In this document: in pieces, positions 8,366 to 16,572 of the stretch
How positions within the stretch are numbered: the first letter of the stretch is position 1
Layout of the letters: the number at the start of each line of letters is the position of its first letter
Origin: Streptomyces tubercidicus
Lineage (GTDB): Bacteria > Actinomycetota > Actinomycetes > Streptomycetales > Streptomycetaceae
Direction of reading: 5' to 3'
Length of the DNA: 64,000 nucleotides
Assembly (NCBI RefSeq): GCF_027497495.1
Contig: NZ_CP114205.1
Span: 1,116,001 to 1,180,000, forward strand
The notes under the pieces: generated by a model
Told to the model about the DNA's origin: nothing
What the model saw: the letters and a program-made list of their open reading frames with translations, nothing else
The model's database searches: none
Translations under genes and position numbers: made by a program

Positions 8366-9928
8366 TCAGATCGCGTCCTCGCACCCCGCCCAATACGGAT
8401 CCCGCAGCAGCCGCTTGAAGAGCTTCCCCGACTCATCGCGCGGCAGCCGCTCCTCGAAGACCACGGCCCGGGGGACCTTGTACCCGGCGAGCCGCGCGGC
8501 GACATGGGCACGGACCGTCTCGGCGCTGAGCAGCACACCGGGTTCGGTCTCCAGATGCACCGCGAGGACCTCGCCGAACTCCTCGTCGGGGATGCCGAAG
8601 ACGGCCACGTCACGCACCCCGTCGAGGGCGAGCAGACAGCCCTCGATCTCCGCGGGGTAGATGTTGACCCCGCCGGAGATGACCATGTCGTTGCGGCGGT
8701 CGCTGAGGTAGAGATAGCCGTCCGCGTCGAGATGGCCGATGTCCCCGATGGTGACGTACCCGGGCAGGCACGGCGCTTCCATGGCGGCGCGCTTGTCCGG
8801 GTCGCCGAGGTAGGTGAAGCGGGGCCAGTCGTCGGCGGGTTTGAGGTAGATGTCGCCGGTGGCGCCGGCCGGCAGTGGTTCCCCGTCGGGGCCGAGGACG
8901 GCGACTCCGCAGGTTCCGGTGGCCCGGCCGACGGTGCCGGGGTGGGCCAGCCACTCCGCGCTGTCGCACCAGGTCACTGCGCCGGTCTCGCTGCCGCCGT
9001 AGTACTCCCGGAGCACCGGCCCCAGCCAGTCGATCATGGCGTGTTTGATATGCAGCGGACAGGGCGCCGCGGCATGGACGACCGAGGTGAGCGAGGACAG
9101 GTCGTAGCGCTCGCGGACGTCCTTGGGCAGCCGCAGCAGCCGGACGAACATCGTGGGCACGACCTGGACCTGCTCGATGCGGTGCTGTGCGATCAGCCGC
9201 AGGAATTCCTCGGCGTCGAAGTGCGGCATCAGGGTGATGTCCAGCCCGGCCGCGAGCGCGAGGACGGCGTGCTGGCTGGGCGAGGCGTGGTAGAGCGGGG
9301 CGGGGATGAGCGTACGGCCGCCGGGGGCGACGGCGAAGTACTCCAGGAACCGCAGCACCGCCTTCTCCAGCCGGTCCGCGGCGACGGGTTCGCGCAGCAC
9401 CCCCTTGGGGCGGCCGGTGGTTCCGGAGCTGTAGATGATGGTGGGCGGGCGTTCCGCGGCGCCCGTCCGCAGCGGGGCGCGTCCCTCCAGCCAGTGGTCG
9501 AGCAGCGAGTGTTCGCCGGTGGGCGGCGGCAGGGAGATCCCGCAGGCGGCCGCGACCCCGGCCGGGACGGCCACCTCGACGATCCGTACGCCGTCGGGAA
9601 GCGCGGCGGACACCCCGGGCAGCAGGTCGGTGTGTACGAAGACGACCTTGCTGCCGCTGTCGGTGAGCACATGCCGCAGCTCGTGGTGCCGGAAGTGCCA
9701 GTTGACGGGTACCGCCGAGGCCCCGAGGAGCGCGGCACCGGCGGTGATCTCCAGATGGGCGGGCTCGTTGCGCAGCACCACGGCGATCCGGTCGCCCGGA
9801 TCGACTCCCCACTCCGCCAGGCCGTTCGCGATCCGGGCCGCACGGTCGAGGAAGGCCGGATATTCGCGTTCATGGCCCGCGCAGCGGATCGCCGGGGCGC
9901 CGGCTGCGGTGGGGACGACGGCTTCCAT
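8366..9928 (-). CDS. AMP-dependent acyl-CoA synthetase/ligase
   Basis: 520 aa from ATG 9928, which has GGAGG 6 bases upstream. ANL superfamily motifs are all present: P-loop-like IIYSSGTTGRPKG, the YYGGSE segment, the YVTIGDIGHLD and YLYLSDRRNDMVISGG hinge region, and the C-terminal KxxR-type GKLFKRLLR with the acyl-adenylate Lys. It should activate a carboxylic acid as adenylate and transfer it to CoA. The acyl substrate is not evident, though acyl chain ligases of this type often serve fatty-acid or sterol side-chain catabolism. No operon partner is visible. Confidence 0.88.
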   Translation of the reverse strand: MEAVVPTAAGAPAIRCAGHEREYPAFLDRAARIANGLAEWGVDPGDRIAVVLRNEPAHLEITAGAALLGASAVPVNWHFRHHELRHVLTDSGSKVVFVHTDLLPGVSAALPDGVRIVEVAVPAGVAAACGISLPPPTGEHSLLDHWLEGRAPLRTGAAERPPTIIYSSGTTGRPKGVLREPVAADRLEKAVLRFLEYFAVAPGGRTLIPAPLYHASPSQHAVLALAAGLDITLMPHFDAEEFLRLIAQHRIEQVQVVPTMFVRLLRLPKDVRERYDLSSLTSVVHAAAPCPLHIKHAMIDWLGPVLREYYGGSETGAVTWCDSAEWLAHPGTVGRATGTCGVAVLGPDGEPLPAGATGDIYLKPADDWPRFTYLGDPDKRAAMEAPCLPGYVTIGDIGHLDADGYLYLSDRRNDMVISGGVNIYPAEIEGCLLALDGVRDVAVFGIPDEEFGEVLAVHLETEPGVLLSAETVRAHVAARLAGYKVPRAVVFEERLPRDESGKLFKRLLRDPYWAGCEDAI

Positions 9929-10259
9929 GGTGCCTCCAGTGAGTGCGACCGGATCGCTCATTGAACCGGCAAGTGGCATTGTCCGCCAGGGCGCTGACCA
10001 TGCGTCCGCGCCCCTTTCGGCCATCGGACGTCCTCTTCTCGGCCACTCCCCCGCGCCCCTCCCGGATCCGGTGCCCGCGCCCTCTTAGATCCGAGGTCTC
10101 CCGCCCCGACACCCGCCAACTCCCCCAACCGTTCGCCTCCTTGCCCCAGATGCTCCGATGTTTATCGCGCCCGGGGTCTTCCGGTCCGGATGCCGGGGCT
10201 GCACCATGCGGGATGGCACAGGAGGCACGTACGTGACCAACTGACCCGAGGAGCGAGCG
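9929..10259. other. 331-bp intergenic region
   Basis: Divergent promoter region between the acyl-CoA ligase and the fucosidase. Longer N-terminal extensions of the ligase frame (ATGs at 9961 and 10024) run through it without a ribosome site. No clear operator, RNA or gene was seen. Confidence 0.5.
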
Positions 10260-12089
10260 ATGCACAGCCGCACAAGACGGTTCGGGCTGCCGGTACTGGC
10301 GGGGACGCTGGGCGCCCTGCTGCTGACCGCCGCCGGCCCGGTGGCCGCCGCAAAGCCCCCGCCCCGGCCCGTCGCAGGCCCCGGCACCAATCACGCGACC
10401 GACGATCCCTTCACCTCGCCGCGCACCTCGTGGTGGCGGCAGAGCCGCTTCGGGATGTTCATCCACTTCGGCGCGTACTCGAATCTGGAGGGCGAGTACA
10501 CCCGCCCCGACGGCACGGTCTGCCGCAACGCCGAGTGGATCAAGCGCGAGTGCCGGATCCCGGACGAGGAGTATGAGCGGCAGGCGGCCACCTTCAACCC
10601 GTCCGCCTTCGACGCCCGTGCGATCGTCCGGGCGGCCAAGGACGCCGGCCAGCGCTATATCGTCATCACCTCCAAGCACCACGACGGCTATGCGATGTGG
10701 CCGACGCGGCAGAACACCTGGAATCTGCGCGACCACTCCTCCTTCGACCCGCACCGCGACATCCTCGCCGAGCTGAAGAAGGAGGCCGACGCCGCCGGGA
10801 TCAAACTCGGTTTCTACTACTCGATCTGGGACTGGCACGACCCGGACTTCGCCGATCCGGCCACCTTCCCGCGCTATAAGAAGCGGATGTATGCCCAGCT
10901 CAAGGAGCTGATCGAGCACTACGACCCGGCGCTGCTGTGGTTCGACGGCGAATGGGACACGGACAACCCCACCAACAGCTGGTCCCACCAGGACGGTGCG
11001 GATCTCCAGGCGTATCTGCACGCCCTGAACCCTCGTCTGATCGTCAACAACCGCGTCGGCAAACGCGGGGTGGCCGACGGCGACTTCGGCACGCCGGAGC
11101 AGGAGATCCCCGCGGAGCCGGTCGACGGGCAGCTGTGGGAGAGCTGTATGACGCTCAACGACCACTGGGGCTTCGCCAAGTACGACACCCACTGGAAGCC
11201 GTCGGCGACCGTGCTGCGCAATCTGCTGGATGTGGCGAGCCGCGGCGGCAACTATCTGCTCAACGTAGGGCCGGACAGGCTCGGGCGCATCCCTCAGCCG
11301 TCCGTCGACCGGCTGCGCGAGACCGGCCAATGGCTGGCCGCGCACGGTCAGGGCGACGCGGTCTACGGGACCGGGCACACCGGGCTGGTGGCGGACCCGT
11401 CCTGGGGCGCGGTCTCCCGCCGGGGCGACGCCCTATATGCCTCCGTCACCTCCTGGCCGGCCTCCGGCGCTCCCCTCCACCTCACGGCCAGGGCACCGTT
11501 CGACATCACCGCCGCCCGGGTGCTGGGCAGTTCCCAGCAGGTAACGGTCGCCCGGTCCGGGGACGGCTTCGACCTCACACCGTCCGGCGCGGCCACCGAC
11601 CAGCGCGCGAGCGTCATCCGGCTCACCATCCGGCCGCCGGCCGCGGCGCCCGCCGGTACCGGCACCGGGCTGACGGCGCAGAGCTGGGCCAATGACTCCT
11701 TCTCCGGCCCGCCCGCGGTGACCACCGTCGATCCGACGGTGAACAAGTCCTACCGCTTCGACGGCTCACCGGACCCGACGATCCCGGCCGAACACTTCAG
11801 CACCCGCTGGACCGGCAGCATCCAGCCGCGCTACGACGAGACGTACACCTTCACCACGGTCTCGGACGACACCGTGCGGCTGTGGATCGACGGCAAGCCG
11901 GTGATCGACAGCGCCACCCCGCACGAGCCGAAGGCCGACAAGGGGACGGTCACCCTGAAGGCCGGTCACCGGCACCGTATCCGGATCGACTACACGGAGC
12001 GGACCGGCGAGGCCCATATGAAGCTGCTGTGGTCCAGCCCGAGCCAGGACCAGCAGATCGTGCCGCGGCGTCAGCTCTACGTCGACTGA
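10260..12089 (+). CDS. Secreted GH29 alpha-L-fucosidase with C-terminal PA14 domain
   Basis: 609 aa with a Sec signal peptide (RRFGLPVLAGTLGALLLTAA, cleavage near AAA-K). The GH29 catalytic barrel spans about 50-370: WWRQSRFGMFIHFGAYS, the SKHHDGYAMW loop, WDWHDPDFAD, and the nucleophile Asp in LLWFDGEWD. A C-terminal beta domain is followed by a PA14 module (about 470-609) with STRWTGSIQP and WIDGKPVID. PA14 modules bind sugars. It would release L-fucose from extracellular glycans. GAGGAG sits 6-9 bases before the ATG and a strong hairpin follows the stop. No transporter or fucose pathway gene is nearby. Confidence 0.88.
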   Translation: MHSRTRRFGLPVLAGTLGALLLTAAGPVAAAKPPPRPVAGPGTNHATDDPFTSPRTSWWRQSRFGMFIHFGAYSNLEGEYTRPDGTVCRNAEWIKRECRIPDEEYERQAATFNPSAFDARAIVRAAKDAGQRYIVITSKHHDGYAMWPTRQNTWNLRDHSSFDPHRDILAELKKEADAAGIKLGFYYSIWDWHDPDFADPATFPRYKKRMYAQLKELIEHYDPALLWFDGEWDTDNPTNSWSHQDGADLQAYLHALNPRLIVNNRVGKRGVADGDFGTPEQEIPAEPVDGQLWESCMTLNDHWGFAKYDTHWKPSATVLRNLLDVASRGGNYLLNVGPDRLGRIPQPSVDRLRETGQWLAAHGQGDAVYGTGHTGLVADPSWGAVSRRGDALYASVTSWPASGAPLHLTARAPFDITAARVLGSSQQVTVARSGDGFDLTPSGAATDQRASVIRLTIRPPAAAPAGTGTGLTAQSWANDSFSGPPAVTTVDPTVNKSYRFDGSPDPTIPAEHFSTRWTGSIQPRYDETYTFTTVSDDTVRLWIDGKPVIDSATPHEPKADKGTVTLKAGHRHRIRIDYTERTGEAHMKLLWSSPSQDQQIVPRRQLYVD

Positions 12090-12122
12090 CCGCGGCCGTA
12101 CGGACGGCCGGGGGCGAACCGG

Positions 12123-12149
12123 CCGGGGGCGGGAAATCGCCGCCCCCGG
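12123..12149 (+). terminator. Terminator hairpin after the fucosidase gene
   Basis: CCGGGGGCGG (12123-12132) pairs perfectly with CCGCCCCCGG (12140-12149) across a 7-nt loop, 34 bases after the stop codon. Confidence 0.65.
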
Positions 12150-12236
12150 TTGGGCCGTTCGGGTCACGCGGCGCCAAAGGCGGACGGCCGTCCGCCGGGG
12201 CGCCGTTGTCAGTGCCCGCTCCTATCCTCGGGGAGC

Positions 12237-12812
12237 ATGAACAACGACGAGATCCTGCGAACCCATGGTGAGGCTCTCGCGCTCTTCGGGACCCGGGTGC
12301 ATGCCGTCCGTGAGGACCAGTGGGACGGCCCGACGCCGTGTACGGAGTGGTCGGTGCGCGCTCTGGTGAACCACCTCACCGCCGAACAGCTGTGGGTGCC
12401 CCGCCTGGTGCGCGACAGAGCATCGATCACCGACATCGGATCGGAGTATGACGGCGAGGTGCTGGGGGACGATCCGGCCGGGGCCTGGGACCGCGCGGCG
12501 GTGGCCGCCGTGGCGGCGTTCGCGGAGCGCGGTGCGCTGGACCGCACCGTCCAGCTGTCCTACGGCTCCAGCCCGGCCGCCGCGTACTGCACCCAGATGA
12601 TGGCCGACGCGGTGGTGCACACCTGGGACCTCTCCCGTGCGATCGGCGCCGATGAGCGGCTGCCCGGTGATCTGGCGACGGCGGCACTGCGCGAGGTGGA
12701 GCCGTACGCCCCCGGACTGTCCGCTTCCGGGCTGTTCGCCCCGGCGGTGGAGCCGCCGGCCGACGCCGACGCGCTCACCCGGCTGCTGTGTCTGCTCGGG
12801 CGTCGGCCCTGA
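12237..12812 (+). CDS. TIGR03086-family DinB-like protein (mycothiol-dependent enzyme N-domain fold)
   Basis: 191 aa from ATG 12237 (GGGGAGC directly upstream). It follows the TIGR03086 / MDMPI_N pattern: an early LFGTRVHAVREDQWDGPTPC (the potential metal His is substituted), the WSVRALVNHL helix whose His is a usual ligand, and late VVHTWDLSRAIG with the third ligand His. These four-helix proteins belong to the DinB/maleylpyruvate isomerase fold and often use mycothiol. Substrate unknown. Monocistronic. Confidence 0.8.
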   Translation: MNNDEILRTHGEALALFGTRVHAVREDQWDGPTPCTEWSVRALVNHLTAEQLWVPRLVRDRASITDIGSEYDGEVLGDDPAGAWDRAAVAAVAAFAERGALDRTVQLSYGSSPAAAYCTQMMADAVVHTWDLSRAIGADERLPGDLATAALREVEPYAPGLSASGLFAPAVEPPADADALTRLLCLLGRRP

Positions 12813-12864
12813 CCCCGGAGAAGGCCCATGGGTCAGGGCCGAGGACACACCTGAGATCAGCCGA

Positions 12865-13050
12865 TCAGTCGATGCCGCGGAAGATATTCGGCTCGGCGGG
12901 ATCGTCCTCGCAGCCGGCCAGCCGCACCGGAGCGCATCTGTCCCAGACTTCCAGATTGCGGACTTCCTTGATCCGACCTGGTCGCTCGCCCTGCTTCAAA
13001 CGGGGCTGCTTGTGTTGAGCCTTGTGCAATGCCACCACGCACTCCTTCAT
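12865..13050 (-). CDS. Small basic hypothetical protein
   Basis: Up to 61 aa, starting MKECVVALHKAQHKQPRLK. It is rich in Lys/Arg/His at the N-terminus and acidic at the C-terminus (CEDDPAEPNIFRGID). The AAGGAG inside the first codons suggests that translation may instead begin at one of the GTG codons 12-15 bases downstream (M-VALHKAQHK...). It lies in a 615-bp gap of lower GC between the TIGR03086 gene and the lipase-maturation-factor gene. I do not recognise a family. Confidence 0.45.
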   Translation of the reverse strand: MKECVVALHKAQHKQPRLKQGERPGRIKEVRNLEVWDRCAPVRLAGCEDDPAEPNIFRGID

Positions 13051-13283
13051 CGAGGTATTGGTTCCGACGCGGTGGCGCCTTTTTCACAAACCGGGAGGTC
13101 AGCCAAGGTTTGTGGCGTTCCCGCGACGGGCCAATGGTGTTGGCGTCTCCCAGAAAGGTCGTCCGTCGCCCCTCAGAGTAACGACGCCGCACGCGGCGCG
13201 CTCGACGTTTCCCGGCGCGAAAGTCAAGTCCTCGAAAAGCGCGAATGGCGCCGCCCGGAATGACGGGGAAAAGGGGTTGGTTT

Positions 13284-13299
13284 TGTGATGCACATCACT
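13284..13299. promoter_or_regulatory. Crp-like palindrome
   Basis: TGTGA-TGCACA-TCACT matches the TGTGA-N6-TCACA consensus with one mismatch. It lies 129-144 bases before the lipase-maturation-factor start. Streptomyces Crp recognises such sites, so cAMP/Crp control of the downstream gene is possible. Confidence 0.4.
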
Positions 13300-13427
13300 C
13301 ACTCCAATGGCCCCGCGGTTGCTGCATTCGCACCGCCCCCTCACGCTGAAGAAGGAGCAAAGGATGCTGCCGCCCAGGCCGCGCGCCCTGCCGCAGAGCG
13401 CGCGGCCACGGTGCTACCCATGGGCGG

Positions 13428-14873
13428 GTGGCATGGTTCTCCGATTCCGGTTACTGGCTGGGGCGGCTGGTCTTCCAGCGCATGCTGGCCGTTCTTTATG
13501 TGGTCGCGTTCCTCGCGGCGGTGCGGCAGTTCCGGGCGCTGATCGGTGCGCGCGGCATGCTGCCGGTGCCCGCGTATGTGGCGACGGTGCCGTTCCGTGC
13601 GGCGCCCTCGGTCTTCCACTGGCACTACTCGGACCGCTTCTTCGCACTGTGGTCGTGGAGCGGGGTCCTGCTCGCCGCGGCCGTGGCGGCGGGGGCCGCG
13701 GACGCCGTACCGCTCTGGGCGTCGATGGTGCTGTGGGCCGTGCTGTGGGCGATGTATCTGTCCATCGTGAATGTCGGGCAGACCTGGTACAGCTTCGGCT
13801 GGGAATCGCTGCTGCTGGAAGCGGGCTCACTGGCGGTGTTCCTCGGCAACGCCGTGACCGCTCCCCCGGTGACCGTCATGTGGCTGCTGCGATGGCTGCT
13901 GTTCCGGGTGGAGTTCGGGGCCGGTCTGATCAAGATGCGCGGCGACACCTGCTGGCGGGATCTGACCTGCCTCTACTACCACCATGAGACCCAGCCGATG
14001 CCAGGGCCGCTGAGCTGGTTCTTCCACCATCTGCCCAGGCCGCTGCACCGCGTCGAGGTGGCCGCCAACCATGTCGCCCAACTCGCCGTGCCGGTCCTGC
14101 TGTTCACCCCGCAGCCGATCGCCGGCTGGGCGGCGGTCGCGATGGTGGTCACCCAGCTGTGGCTGGTGCTCTCCGGCAACTTCGCCTGGCTGAACTGGGT
14201 GACCATCACGCTGGCGATGTCGGCCGCCGCCCCGTTGTGGGCGCGGCCCGCCCCGCCGCTCCCGGCGCCGCCCGTCTGGTTCGAGGTCCTGGTCCTCCTC
14301 GCCACCGCCGGGGTCCTCGCGCTCAGCTACCGGCCGGCCCGCAATCTGCTGGCGCGTCAGCAGCTGATGAACACGTCCTACGAGTCCCTGCATCTGGTCA
14401 ATTCATATGGCGCGTTCGGCAGTATCACGCGGGTCCGCCGGGAGATCGTGGTGGAGGGCACGGCGGACGCGGTGACCGGGCCGGAGACTACTTGGCACGC
14501 GTACGAGTTCCACGGCAAGCCGGGCGAGGTGCGACGGCTGCCGCGCCAGTTCGCGCCGTATCACCTAAGACTTGATTGGCTTCTCTGGTTCGTCGCACTG
14601 TCCGCCTCGTACGGAGCGTCCTGGTTCGGCGGCTTCATCGAGCGGCTGCTCCTCAATGACAGGGATACCCTTCGGCTGATCCGCCGCAACCCCTTCCCAG
14701 ATCGACCCCCTACCTACATCCGCGCCAGGATCTACCGCTACCGGTTCAGCACCTGGCGGGAGCTGCGCGCGACGGGGGCCTGGTGGCACCGCACCTTCGT
14801 GCGGGACCTCCTACCACCCACCCGGCTGGAGGTTGCACCGGCCCCAGAGGACGAGGACGACCCTCCTCCCTGA
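13428..14873 (+). CDS. Lipase maturation factor-like membrane protein, 3' end replaced by an inserted island
   Basis: 481 aa, polytopic: about seven hydrophobic helices (for example LAVLYVVAFLAAV, LWAVLWAMYLSIV, VEVLVLLATAGVLAL-like) and the conserved middle WYSFGWESLLLE and FRVEFGAGLIKMRGD. Related to LMF1-type proteins that assist lipase folding; the bacterial role is not established. Start GTG 13428 fits the usual family N-terminus (xWFxxxxYWLxRLVFQR). From codon 379 on (about 14562) the DNA changes to less GC-biased codons. The C-terminal about 100 residues are only about two-thirds identical to the displaced native end at 19857-20146. The gene is therefore a chimera whose 3' end was brought by the island. 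A better ribosome site (GAAGGAG, 13351-13357) precedes an out-of-frame ATG at 13364. Confidence 0.8.
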   Translation: MAWFSDSGYWLGRLVFQRMLAVLYVVAFLAAVRQFRALIGARGMLPVPAYVATVPFRAAPSVFHWHYSDRFFALWSWSGVLLAAAVAAGAADAVPLWASMVLWAVLWAMYLSIVNVGQTWYSFGWESLLLEAGSLAVFLGNAVTAPPVTVMWLLRWLLFRVEFGAGLIKMRGDTCWRDLTCLYYHHETQPMPGPLSWFFHHLPRPLHRVEVAANHVAQLAVPVLLFTPQPIAGWAAVAMVVTQLWLVLSGNFAWLNWVTITLAMSAAAPLWARPAPPLPAPPVWFEVLVLLATAGVLALSYRPARNLLARQQLMNTSYESLHLVNSYGAFGSITRVRREIVVEGTADAVTGPETTWHAYEFHGKPGEVRRLPRQFAPYHLRLDWLLWFVALSASYGASWFGGFIERLLLNDRDTLRLIRRNPFPDRPPTYIRARIYRYRFSTWRELRATGAWWHRTFVRDLLPPTRLEVAPAPEDEDDPPP

Positions 14874-14899
14874 GTTTCACATTCCAACTTCCCCGGAGC

Positions 14900-14937
14900 G
14901 AACTAACCCTCAGGCGCCCCGAGGGAGGAGTTAGTTC
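14900..14937 (+). terminator. Hairpin after the chimeric lipase-maturation-factor gene
   Basis: GAACTAAC (14900-14907) pairs with GTTAGTTC (14930-14937), with an inner CCCTC/GAGGG stem. It starts 27 bases after the stop codon, within the island. Confidence 0.55.
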
Positions 14938-14996
14938 ATTCTTCGATGCTCAGCCGCGCACCCGGGAAAGTTGCCTGGCTCCGCCAGAGAGCCGAC

Positions 14997-15022
14997 GGCC
15001 CCTCACCGAAGGTGAGGGGGCC
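14997..15022. terminator. Hairpin between convergent LMF and DUF397 genes
   Basis: GGCCCCTCACC and GGTGAGGGGGCC form a long GC-rich stem with a GAA loop, placed 24 bases after the DUF397 stop on the minus strand. Confidence 0.65.
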
Positions 15023-15045
15023 CGGCTACCGAAGCGCAGTACTGC

Positions 15046-15246
15046 TCAGATGGTGTCAGCCAGCTTCACGCGGCTGTCGAGGAACGCGGTCCACGCAGCC
15101 GGGCTCGCGGTGATCTCGGGGCTCCCGCCCTCCACGAACTTCGAGTCGCGAACCATGATCCGGGGCATGTTGTCCGCGACCTCGACGCACGCGTCGTTGT
15201 CAGAGCCGGAGTAGGAAGACTTGCGGTAGTTGGGCTGCTCGCTCAC
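15046..15246 (-). CDS. DUF397 domain protein
   Basis: 66 aa with the family hallmark YRKSSYSGSDNDACVEVA and a later VRDSK segment followed by a W-x-AFL motif. DUF397 proteins are small partners of Scr1/WhiJ-type XRE regulators in Streptomyces. Its start overlaps the XRE stop by 4 bases (ATGA), so the two are translationally coupled. The pair may control the divergent small gene and operon in the same island; direct evidence is lacking. Confidence 0.9.
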   Translation of the reverse strand: MSEQPNYRKSSYSGSDNDACVEVADNMPRIMVRDSKFVEGGSPEITASPAAWTAFLDSRVKLADTI

Positions 15247-16082
15247 TTGAACCTCTTCAGCGCTTCGTGGATCAGACCGCTAGACCTCTGGGCGCTCTCC
15301 GCGTCCTCGGCGAGCCGATCACAGACCTTCTGAAACCTCATAACCTCTGCCGTCTCGTCAGAGTAACTACCGGTCGAGAAGCCCTCGGTATAGGTAGCCC
15401 GCCGGCCGTTCGAGAGGGTGAGGAGAGTGAACGAACCGGACACGATCGCCGCGCCGAACGGCAGAACCCTAACGCTGATGTTCGGCTGCTCCTGGGCCTT
15501 GAGCAAGTGCTGTAGCTGCTCACAGGCCGCGTCCGGGTTCCCCATGTCACTGCGGAGTACGGCTTCGTAGATGATCGCGGTCATCCAAGGCGGATTCTCA
15601 CCCTCCCAGAGCCTCTTAGCTCGCTCCATGCGCTGGTCTACGAAGCGCTTCATGTCCTTCGGGTCCCCAGCTTGCCCCGCCAGGACGAGGGCGCTGGCGT
15701 AGCCCTTCGTCTGGAGCAGGCCGGGCACTATCAGTCCGAAGTCATGGATCATCTGCGCCTCGGACAGCCGCCTCACATACGGCTTCGCGTAGTCGCGCAC
15801 GCTCTCCCGGTTCAGGATCCTGACCAGGTTCTCGATGGTGCCAGACCGCACCCCGAGGGCCTTCTCCAGGTTCCTCGCGAGTTCCGTGTCCGGAGGAACG
15901 TCGCCCGTCTCAACCTCAGAGATCCGACTCTGCGCCACGAAGACGCGAGTGGCGAGGTACGACTGAGTCCACTCGTGGCCTTCAAACTTCGCCTTGCGCA
16001 GGGCCAGTCGAGCGTCCTGCACCGTGCGCCCGATGTACTGCTCGATGCCCTCGCTGGGGTCAACATCCCGCGCCTTTGTCAT
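15243..16082 (-). CDS. Scr1/WhiJ-type XRE transcriptional regulator (HTH + DUF5753)
   Basis: 279 aa from ATG 16082 (MTKARDVDPSEGIEQYIG). An N-terminal XRE helix-turn-helix (about 15-75, ...YLATRVFVAQSRISEVETG...) is followed by the DUF5753 domain (about 100-275), with EAQMIHDFGLIVPGLLQT and RQ/R-type helices typical of the family. It is coupled to DUF397. These pairs occur in many copies in Streptomyces and affect development and antibiotic production. The long 5' extension to 16268 has no domain and no ribosome site. The promoter region faces the small ORF at 16191. Confidence 0.88.
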   Translation of the reverse strand: MTKARDVDPSEGIEQYIGRTVQDARLALRKAKFEGHEWTQSYLATRVFVAQSRISEVETGDVPPDTELARNLEKALGVRSGTIENLVRILNRESVRDYAKPYVRRLSEAQMIHDFGLIVPGLLQTKGYASALVLAGQAGDPKDMKRFVDQRMERAKRLWEGENPPWMTAIIYEAVLRSDMGNPDAACEQLQHLLKAQEQPNISVRVLPFGAAIVSGSFTLLTLSNGRRATYTEGFSTGSYSDETAEVMRFQKVCDRLAEDAESAQRSSGLIHEALKRFK

Positions 16083-16190
16083 ATGCCAGATATCTCGATC
16101 GCACTCCGATAGCCAACTACTAGTGATCGTACGGCTACAGCGACAAGGTTGTTCCCGGAACGGAACGTGCAGGCAGTGGGAAGAGGACCC

Positions 16191-16427
16191 ATGATCTACC
16201 GCCGAGGTCAAGCCGTCTTGGACCAGCCGCGTCAACTCGTCGGGCAGGTTGAGGCCGTTAAGGATCACGAGCTGGTTCTGACTCGCCCAGGGGGCCAGTG
16301 GGAGCAGTCCGAGGAGCAGTGTCGGCCGACCAGCCCGCAGGAGGCCGCGCGCCTGACACTGAGTCAGGAGTCCAGGGTAATCGGGTCACTCGTGTACGGA
16401 TCTCTGATCACACGGACTACCACCTGA
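16191..16427 (+). CDS. Small hypothetical protein beside the XRE regulator
   Basis: 78 aa from ATG 16191 with GGAAGAGGA 4 bases upstream. The start MIYRRGQAVLDQPRQLVG and the following short beta-like strands (VGQVEAVKDHELVLTRPGG) resemble the small DUF-type proteins commonly found next to Scr1-type regulators in Streptomyces. The C-terminal 25 residues look unusual and may be shifted. It precedes the radical SAM operon by 145 bp. Function unknown. Confidence 0.55.
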   Translation: MIYRRGQAVLDQPRQLVGQVEAVKDHELVLTRPGGQWEQSEEQCRPTSPQEAARLTLSQESRVIGSLVYGSLITRTTT

Positions 16428-16572
16428 CTGAGCCGTGCCCCTTCTCCGGCGTGCAAGTACGAGATCAGGTCCCGAAGCGCGACCTTCGACGGCTTCACCC
16501 CATCTCCCCGTAAACGCCTCCCTTCGTCCATGCCCGCAGCGTGGGCGTGGCAGATTAAAAGAGGAGCAGCTC

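Noticed and set aside
13307..13987. ATG 13364 with a strong ribosome site, giving a different frame across the start of the LMF gene
   Set aside because: The frame has no domain and is Arg/Gly-rich, while the GTG 13428 frame has clear membrane helices. It could reflect a frameshift at the gene start, but I have no evidence.
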